The notes beneath the pieces were generated by a model. That model made no database searches and was not told where the DNA came from. It was given only the letters and a program-made list of their open reading frames with translations. From Nocardioides piscis (GTDB lineage Bacteria; Actinomycetota; Actinomycetes; Propionibacteriales; Nocardioidaceae), in contig NZ_CP049866.1 in assembly GCF_011300215.1 (NCBI RefSeq), positions 372,001-436,000 on the forward strand: a DNA stretch of 64,000 bases, in the 5' to 3' direction. A program made the position numbers and the translations under genes. Positions within the stretch are counted from its first letter, which is position 1. Every line of letters starts with the position of its first letter. Below, in pieces: positions 52,439 through 64,000 of this stretch.

Positions 52439-53674
52439 TCAGGCGAAGGGTGGCCGCGCGTCACGCGCCATCGAGCGGCGGCCGGCCCAGCGCCATACGC
52501 GCGCCGCACGGTCACGGTCGGCGTCATCGACGAGGTTGCCCATCCACCGCAGCGCCAGCGTCATCAGCCAGTCCGAGCGCATGCCGGCGGGGCCCAGGGC
52601 CGCGACGACCTGCGGGACGGTCGCGACCCCGGCCAGCCGCCTCGCGATCGAGAACGCCTCGCCGTAGTGCTCGCGCAGGATCGCGGGCCACGCGGTGCCG
52701 AGGTGCCCCTCGTCGGCGAGCAGCTGTGCGACCAGGCGGCCGGTCTCCAGGCCGTAGTCGATGCCCTCGCCGTTGAGAGGGTTGACGCACGCCGCCGCAT
52801 CACCGATCAGCGCCCAGTTGTCGCCGGCGACGCCGGAGACGGCACCCCCCATGGGAAGCAGCGCTGACGTCGGCATCCGCAGGTCGCCGGAGAGACCGAA
52901 CTCGGCGCGGCGCTGCTCGGCATAGAAGCTCATCAGGGGCTTGATCGCGATGTTGGCCGGCCGCTTCGACGTCGCCAGGGTGCCGACACCGACGTTCACC
53001 TCACCGGTGCCGAGCGGGAAGATCCAGCCATAGCCGCTGAGCAGCTCGCCGTCCTCGCCCCGCAGCTCGAGGTGGGAGCTGATCCACGGGTCGTCGGACA
53101 TCGAGGACCCGATGTAGGCGCGACCGGCGACGCCATAGACGGTGTCGCGGTGCCACTCACGGCCCAGCAGCTTGCCCAACGGCGACCGGACGCCGTCGGC
53201 GACGACGAGGCGTCGGCACTCGATGTCGAAGATCTCGTCACCCGACTTGAACGTCACGGCCGCAACCCTCGAGCCGTCCATGCGGATGTCGACGGCACGA
53301 GCTCCGTCGAGGGCCAGCGCCCCGCTCTTGATCGCGACCGTGCGGATGTGGTCGTCCAGCTCGGTGCGGGCCACGGCCGAGCCCCAGGCGGGCAGCGAGC
53401 CGCCAGGCCAGGGCAGGTGGAGGGTCTGGCCGAAGCCGTGCGCCCGGAGCCCGTGGTTGACCGTGTGGGCGCGCAACCAGTCCTCGAGGCCCAGCCGCGA
53501 CAGCTCCGCGACCGCCCGGGGGGTCAGGCCGTCGCCACACGTCTTGTCGCGGGGGAAGACCTGGGCATCGACCAGCACGGTGTCGAGACCGGCCCGAGCA
53601 CTCCAGGCCGCCGCGGCCGAGCCCGCGGGACCGGCGCCGACAACGAGGACGTCGGTGGAGGTGGGTGTGGTCAC
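52439..53674 (-). CDS. Geranylgeranyl reductase family flavoprotein (MenJ-like)
   Basis: The 411-residue protein has an N-terminal FAD fold (DVLVVGAGPAGSAAAAWSARAGLDTVLVDAQ), the family text FPRDKTCGDGLTPRAVAEL, and a GD motif near the FAD pyrophosphate (NWALIGDAAACVNPLNGEGIDYG). In mycobacteria MenJ saturates one isoprene of menaquinone. The MK-modifying role is inferred from family; archaeal-type lipid saturation is less likely here. The start is a GTG at 53674. It precedes the PlsC-like gene with no gap. Confidence 0.9.
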   Translation of the reverse strand: MTTPTSTDVLVVGAGPAGSAAAAWSARAGLDTVLVDAQVFPRDKTCGDGLTPRAVAELSRLGLEDWLRAHTVNHGLRAHGFGQTLHLPWPGGSLPAWGSAVARTELDDHIRTVAIKSGALALDGARAVDIRMDGSRVAAVTFKSGDEIFDIECRRLVVADGVRSPLGKLLGREWHRDTVYGVAGRAYIGSSMSDDPWISSHLELRGEDGELLSGYGWIFPLGTGEVNVGVGTLATSKRPANIAIKPLMSFYAEQRRAEFGLSGDLRMPTSALLPMGGAVSGVAGDNWALIGDAAACVNPLNGEGIDYGLETGRLVAQLLADEGHLGTAWPAILREHYGEAFSIARRLAGVATVPQVVAALGPAGMRSDWLMTLALRWMGNLVDDADRDRAARVWRWAGRRSMARDARPPFA

Positions 53675-53904
53675 GGCTGAATTCTCTCAGGCAAGTCCCA
53701 GCCCGTTGAAATCCCGGACCCCGCCTTCATCGAGCGGTGCGTGAGGCTGGTTCGAGCGCCGCAGAAGCCGCGTCACGTACCGGCGCTTCGGCGAGTAACT
53801 CCAGACACGCCGACCAGCGGTGAGCCATGCGGGTTCCGCCCCTTCAGAAGCCGCTTCACACACCGCTCCCTGGCGCTCGTACGTCGAGCAGGAGCCAACG
53901 ACGA
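53675..53904. other. Intergenic gap with no gene seen
   Basis: This gap upstream of the reductase gene and downstream of the rpoC terminator holds no frame with plausible start signals. Short open frames on both strands lack ribosome-binding sites and family features. A 14-bp imperfect direct repeat (AGAAGCCGC, then G/T, then TCAC at 53763-53776 and 53846-53859) is the only structure noticed. Confidence 0.6.
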
Positions 53905-53934
53905 AGCCCGGCCCCACCGAGGTGGGACCGGGCT
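53905..53934 (-). terminator. rpoBC terminator
   Basis: Arms 53905-53918 and 53921-53934 pair over 14 bp with one G-U, 22 bp after the rpoC stop. It ends the rpoBC transcript; no U-run follows. Confidence 0.85.
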
Positions 53935-53956
53935 CGACGACTGCTACGCGCGTGAC

Positions 53957-57832
<3,876 letters not shown>

Positions 57833-57964
57833 GATGGCTGCAACCCTTCAGTTGATACGAAAAATTTTTGAGGGAACTGTTCGGTTCCTTGGGTGATCTC
57901 GCACTGGGAGCGGAGGGTCGAGGTCCGCTGACGGCTCTCGGTCCGCACCGCTCCCAGGCTTCGA
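57833..57964 (-). other. rpoB-rpoC spacer with hairpin and AT-rich tract
   Basis: The 132-bp spacer has the arms CTGGGAGCG (reverse strand, near 57956) and CGCTCCCAG (near 57906), a 9-bp stem. A hyphenated repeat GGAAC-N6-GTTCC then runs into CTC and a run of A and T (about 57861-57870), the most AT-rich spot in the operon. It could be an internal processing or partial-termination site. No gene is present. Confidence 0.5.
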
Positions 57965-61483
<3,519 letters not shown>

Positions 61484-61589
61484 GAGTTTTCCTTCGAATG
61501 ATCGCAAATGATCGAGTCGCTGCCAGCCGACCACCGTCGACACCCGTCCGGACAGGGTGAAGGGCATTTGAGGGCAGGCGCAAAGAAGA

Positions 61590-61618
61590 AGACTAGCGCA
61601 CATCGAGGCGCGTCTCAA
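61590..61618 (-). promoter_or_regulatory. rpoB promoter
   Basis: On the reverse strand TTGAGA (61613-61618), a 17-bp spacer and TAGTCT (61590-61595) form a consensus promoter. The 5' leader is about 100 nt and shows no other gene. Confidence 0.75.
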
Positions 61619-61619
61619 C

Positions 61620-61687
61620 CCCGGGGTCGAACCCCGGGTGAGACCGTCGTCGGTCGTTGCCGACGATGATGGACGCCGACGACGGTC
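61620..61687 (-). terminator. Double hairpin terminator between the Mce operon and rpoB
   Basis: CCCGGGGT/ACCCCGGG (61620-61627 and 61631-61638) is a short hairpin, followed on the minus strand's upstream side by a 12-bp stem GACCGTCGTCGG/CCGACGACGGTC (61642-61653 and 61676-61687). Together they end transcription from the mce side before the rpoB promoter. Confidence 0.7.
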
Positions 61688-61705
61688 AGGTCAAGCACCT
61701 GCGTC

Positions 61706-62566
61706 TCACTGCGTTGCCGGCGACGTCTTCAGGTTGTCGACCAGCCAGTCCTCGCCGACCTTCTGCATGGTCACCGTGACCTGGTCCTTGTAGACGACCG
61801 GCTCCGGTGAGAGCTTGTTGGTCGTCGGCCGATCGACGAAGACCAGGACGTCGACGCGGTCCTCGCCCGAGCGGACGATCCCCGAGGCGATCACCTCCGT
61901 CACGACCTTGGTCTCGGTCGTGGGGGCATTGTCGGAGATGACTGCGAACAGCTCGTCGTAGTCCTCGCGGTAGTCGCCGGTGAGATAGGCCGTTGCGCGC
62001 TTGCGGTCGGCCTCGAGCGTCGTGTGGTCGTAGGACAGGACCGGCACGATGGCTCGCTCGGCGGCGGCCTGGGCCTGCGAGGCCGCCTCCCGGGCATCGG
62101 CCTGGGCATCGGCCGCCTGCGCGATCCAGACCGCCAGGGCGACGGACGCCGCCGCCAACACACCGAGGAGGCCCAGGAGCCAGCCCGGGACGCTGCGCGT
62201 CGCCACGGAGCCCTGGGCGGTCGCGCCACTCGTGCGTGCTGCCTTCTCCTCCCCGCGTCGTTCGCGCGCCAGCGCCTTCGAGGCCCGACGGCTCTCCCTT
62301 GCCTCGTCCTTGGAGACCTCGCGGACGACAGGGCCCTGCTCACGGTCAGGCGCACGCGGGGTCAGGGTCGGCGCGCCTGCGGCGAGCTCGGCGTCGTACG
62401 CCGATCGCCTCTGCTCGTCGAGTAGCACCTCCGCGGCCTGGTTGAGGGTCTGGAACCGGCGCGAACCGGGCTCGAGATCGGCGATGCCCGCACGCCAGGC
62501 AGCCCGGACCTCCTCGGGGGAGGCCGAGGGTTCGATGTCGAGGATGTCGTACCAGCTCGGCGTCAC
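61706..62566 (-). CDS. J-domain-like / Mce-associated membrane protein
   Basis: This 286-residue protein (GTG 62566, overlapping the upstream stop as GTGA) starts with a J-domain-like segment SWYDILDIEPSASPEEVRAAWRAG and RFQTLNQAAEVLLDEQRRSAYDAEL, but the HPD tripeptide is replaced (ADLEPG). A basic linker, one membrane helix (about residues 133-155) and a C-terminal NTF2-like Mce-associated domain ending DWLVDNLKTSPATQ follow. It likely belongs to an Mce lipid-uptake complex. The J-like part cannot stimulate DnaK normally. Confidence 0.8.
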   Translation of the reverse strand: MTPSWYDILDIEPSASPEEVRAAWRAGIADLEPGSRRFQTLNQAAEVLLDEQRRSAYDAELAAGAPTLTPRAPDREQGPVVREVSKDEARESRRASKALARERRGEEKAARTSGATAQGSVATRSVPGWLLGLLGVLAAASVALAVWIAQAADAQADAREAASQAQAAAERAIVPVLSYDHTTLEADRKRATAYLTGDYREDYDELFAVISDNAPTTETKVVTEVIASGIVRSGEDRVDVLVFVDRPTTNKLSPEPVVYKDQVTVTMQKVGEDWLVDNLKTSPATQ

Positions 62567-63222
62567 TGACCGCTCCCCTGATCGGTCGGTTCCGAGGGGG
62601 CCGGCAGGCCGGGTTCGGGGGCGCTGCCGTCGGAGCTCACCGGGTCGAAGTCGTCGACCAGCCACTCGCCGTCGACCTTCACCAGCTTGACCTGGAGACG
62701 GAACGGGATCGGTTCCTGCTCGATCTTCTTGCCCTTGACGGTGTAGGAGTCGCTGAAGGAGCCCGCGACCAGGGTGCTCGCCGAGTCGGCATCGATGCTG
62801 GCCACCCCGGTCGAGAAGACGTCAGGGACTCGTGCGACCCCCGCCTGAGCCACCAACTGCTCGGCGGCGCCGGCCTGCTCGTCGAAGGACGCCGCGAACT
62901 TGGGCGTGATGACTTCCTTGACGCGTTCGCGGTATTCGGGCATGGCGTTGGCCTCGTCGAGCAGGTCGGGACCGTAGGTGCCCATGCGCAGCATGAACTG
63001 CTCGGTCTGTGACATCACGTCCTCACGGGCGGCCTGTGTCTCGCCACCCTCGGTGCTCGGACGGGCGCTCCAGACATAGGCCGCCGTCGCCGTGGCCGCA
63101 AGGATCACCGCCAGCAGGACGACCGCAAGCACCAGCCGGAACAGTGGCCGCGCGGGGGTGTCGGTGGTCGGGGGCGTGGTCAGTCCCGGGTCAGCAGGGG
63201 CTGGAGGAACAACCACTTCCAC
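62563..63222 (-). CDS. Mce-associated membrane protein
   Basis: The 219-residue protein has an N-terminal Pro/Thr-rich stretch, a membrane helix (about residues 28-50, LFRLVLAVVLLAVILAATATA) and an extracellular NTF2-like domain ending in LVKVDGEWLVDDFDPVSS, the Mce-associated protein pattern. It starts at a GTG at 63222, overlapping the Mce stop by 43 bp. It stabilises or assists the Mce complex. Function follows from neighbours and fold class. Confidence 0.85.
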   Translation of the reverse strand: MEVVVPPAPADPGLTTPPTTDTPARPLFRLVLAVVLLAVILAATATAAYVWSARPSTEGGETQAAREDVMSQTEQFMLRMGTYGPDLLDEANAMPEYRERVKEVITPKFAASFDEQAGAAEQLVAQAGVARVPDVFSTGVASIDADSASTLVAGSFSDSYTVKGKKIEQEPIPFRLQVKLVKVDGEWLVDDFDPVSSDGSAPEPGLPAPSEPTDQGSGQ

Positions 63223-64000
63223 GACTCCTCTCCAAGGGTGCGGGGCGCTGCCTGTCCGGGTGACTGCAGTCGCTTGCTCTCCTGCTCGCCCCAGGTGAGC
63301 TTGCCGGTGGTGGGATCGTAGGCGGCGATCGGGTCAGCGTAGGGGGCGGCCGCACGCGGTGCGTGCTGGGACCCCCGGGCGTTGGACTTCGCGGCGGGCT
63401 CGGTGCAGCCTGCCGACATGTTCATCGGCCGGTTGGACCCGTCGAGCGGGGAGCGGCGGTCGGTGCTCTCGTAGCCCCCGCTGCACACGTGCGGGTTCTC
63501 GTTGGTTATCAGGCCGAAGTGAGCGTCGAAGTTGCCGGTCGACGGTGTCTTGGCGACCACCGTGAACCCACCCTCGACGACGTGCGGATAGAGCACGAGG
63601 ATCTGCTCGACGCCGTCGAGCCTGGCCACCACGACCTCGCCGGTCGTGACGAGGTTGTTGATCAGGGAGCCGAGGTCGACCTCGTTGTCCTCGAGGAAGC
63701 GTCGCAGCTGGTTGGCCGTTGCGCTGCCGTTGTCGATGACGGCCCGCAGGTCCTTGTCGGAGCGCACCATGCTGGTCGAGAACACGCTGAGGTCGCGGGC
63801 GAAGGACCGCAGGGAGCTCTCGGAGGCGATCTGGCCGCGCAGCACGACGTTGGAGTCCCGGATCAGCTTGGTGGTGATCTCGAAGTTGGCGTCGGCAGCT
63901 CCGAGGAACTCGTTGCCCGAGTCGATGATCGTCTGCAGGTCGTTGCCGGCGCCACCGAAGGCAGCGCCGAACTCGGTTGTGACCGTCTGGAGGTCGTCCA
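63180..64000 (-). CDS. Mce family protein, C-terminal part
   Basis: The frame is open to the window edge and encodes about 273 residues of the MCE C-terminal helical region: LQTVTTEFGAAFGG, NDLQTIIDSGNEFLGAADAN, then SLRSFARDLSVFSTSMVRSDKDLRAVIDNG and NQLRRFLEDNEVDLGSLINNLV. The tail (PHVCSGGYESTDRR, MSAGCTEPAAK) carries a probable Cys pair. Mce proteins form tubes that carry lipids across the cell envelope. The MCE domain itself lies outside the window. Confidence 0.88.
   Translation of the reverse strand, partial: DDLQTVTTEFGAAFGGAGNDLQTIIDSGNEFLGAADANFEITTKLIRDSNVVLRGQIASESSLRSFARDLSVFSTSMVRSDKDLRAVIDNGSATANQLRRFLEDNEVDLGSLINNLVTTGEVVVARLDGVEQILVLYPHVVEGGFTVVAKTPSTGNFDAHFGLITNENPHVCSGGYESTDRRSPLDGSNRPMNMSAGCTEPAAKSNARGSQHAPRAAAPYADPIAAYDPTTGKLTWGEQESKRLQSPGQAAPRTLGEESWKWLFLQPLLTRD

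Noticed and set aside
53687..53917. 76-codon frame between the reductase gene and rpoC
   Set aside because: No ribosome-binding site, no leaderless box and overlaps the rpoC terminator; composition is that of noncoding sequence.

Overview
The window is high-GC actinobacterial chromosome, most like Nocardioides or a close relative. This is judged from GC-rich third codon positions, the rpfB-rsmA-ispE operon, RimJ/MoeA/GalU linkage, Mce-associated proteins, a MenJ-type reductase, and frequent leaderless GTG/ATG starts preceded by a TANNNT box 6-7 nt upstream. It is core, not accessory, DNA: I see no insertion sequence, phage gene, CRISPR array or plasmid function. The species call is inference.

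Layout. 1-1,000: 5' part of miaB and two small ORFs. 1,100-4,450: gluABCD-like amino-acid ABC importer. 4,440-6,160: thioesterase-fold protein, TetR and MarR regulators with palindromic operators. 6,180-12,870 (minus): rsmI, tatD, rpfB, rsmA, ispE and an ABC-F ATPase. 12,916-14,535: protein O-mannosyltransferase, then tRNA-Ala(CGC). 14,735-19,930 (minus): UDP-glucose pyrophosphorylase, gephyrin-like MoeA, MoaC, Mog, RimJ-like acetyltransferase and a three-TM protein resembling the GlpR division partner. 19,953-25,443: 5-FTHF cyclo-ligase, AIM24, penicillin-acylase family enzyme, FmdB zinc ribbon, SAF-domain protein, MscL. 25,560-34,200: LCP ligase, secreted sulfatase, CHRD-like and DUF305 secreted proteins, tRNA-Arg(CCT), saccharopine-dehydrogenase-like reductase, secreted beta-propeller. 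34,200-40,172: sirtuin, DtxR/IdeR regulator, GH13 glucosidase, MarR/MFS efflux pair. 40,260-41,182: a structured leader transcript with a 12-codon ORF, then pdxH. 41,322-53,674: citrate synthase 2, serC, topoisomerase IB, SAM methyltransferase, Fe-ADH, double Nudix protein, two acyltransferases, MenJ-like reductase. 53,957-61,483 (minus): rpoC and rpoB. 61,706-64,000: Mce-associated proteins and the 3' part of an Mce gene.

The two most interesting items are (i) the transcription unit at about 40,267-40,499, which has a consensus promoter, a Shine-Dalgarno able to pair with about 15 nt of the 16S 3' end, a 12-residue ORF and a chain of stable hairpins, lying upstream of a MarR-controlled drug exporter; and (ii) the galU-glp-moaC-mog-rimJ-glpR-like block, which mixes molybdenum-cofactor and cell-division functions. 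Four genes (marR, ispE, SAF, sulfatase) are each broken by one missing C in a short C run. This looks like assembly error rather than biology, and they are annotated here across the frameshift.
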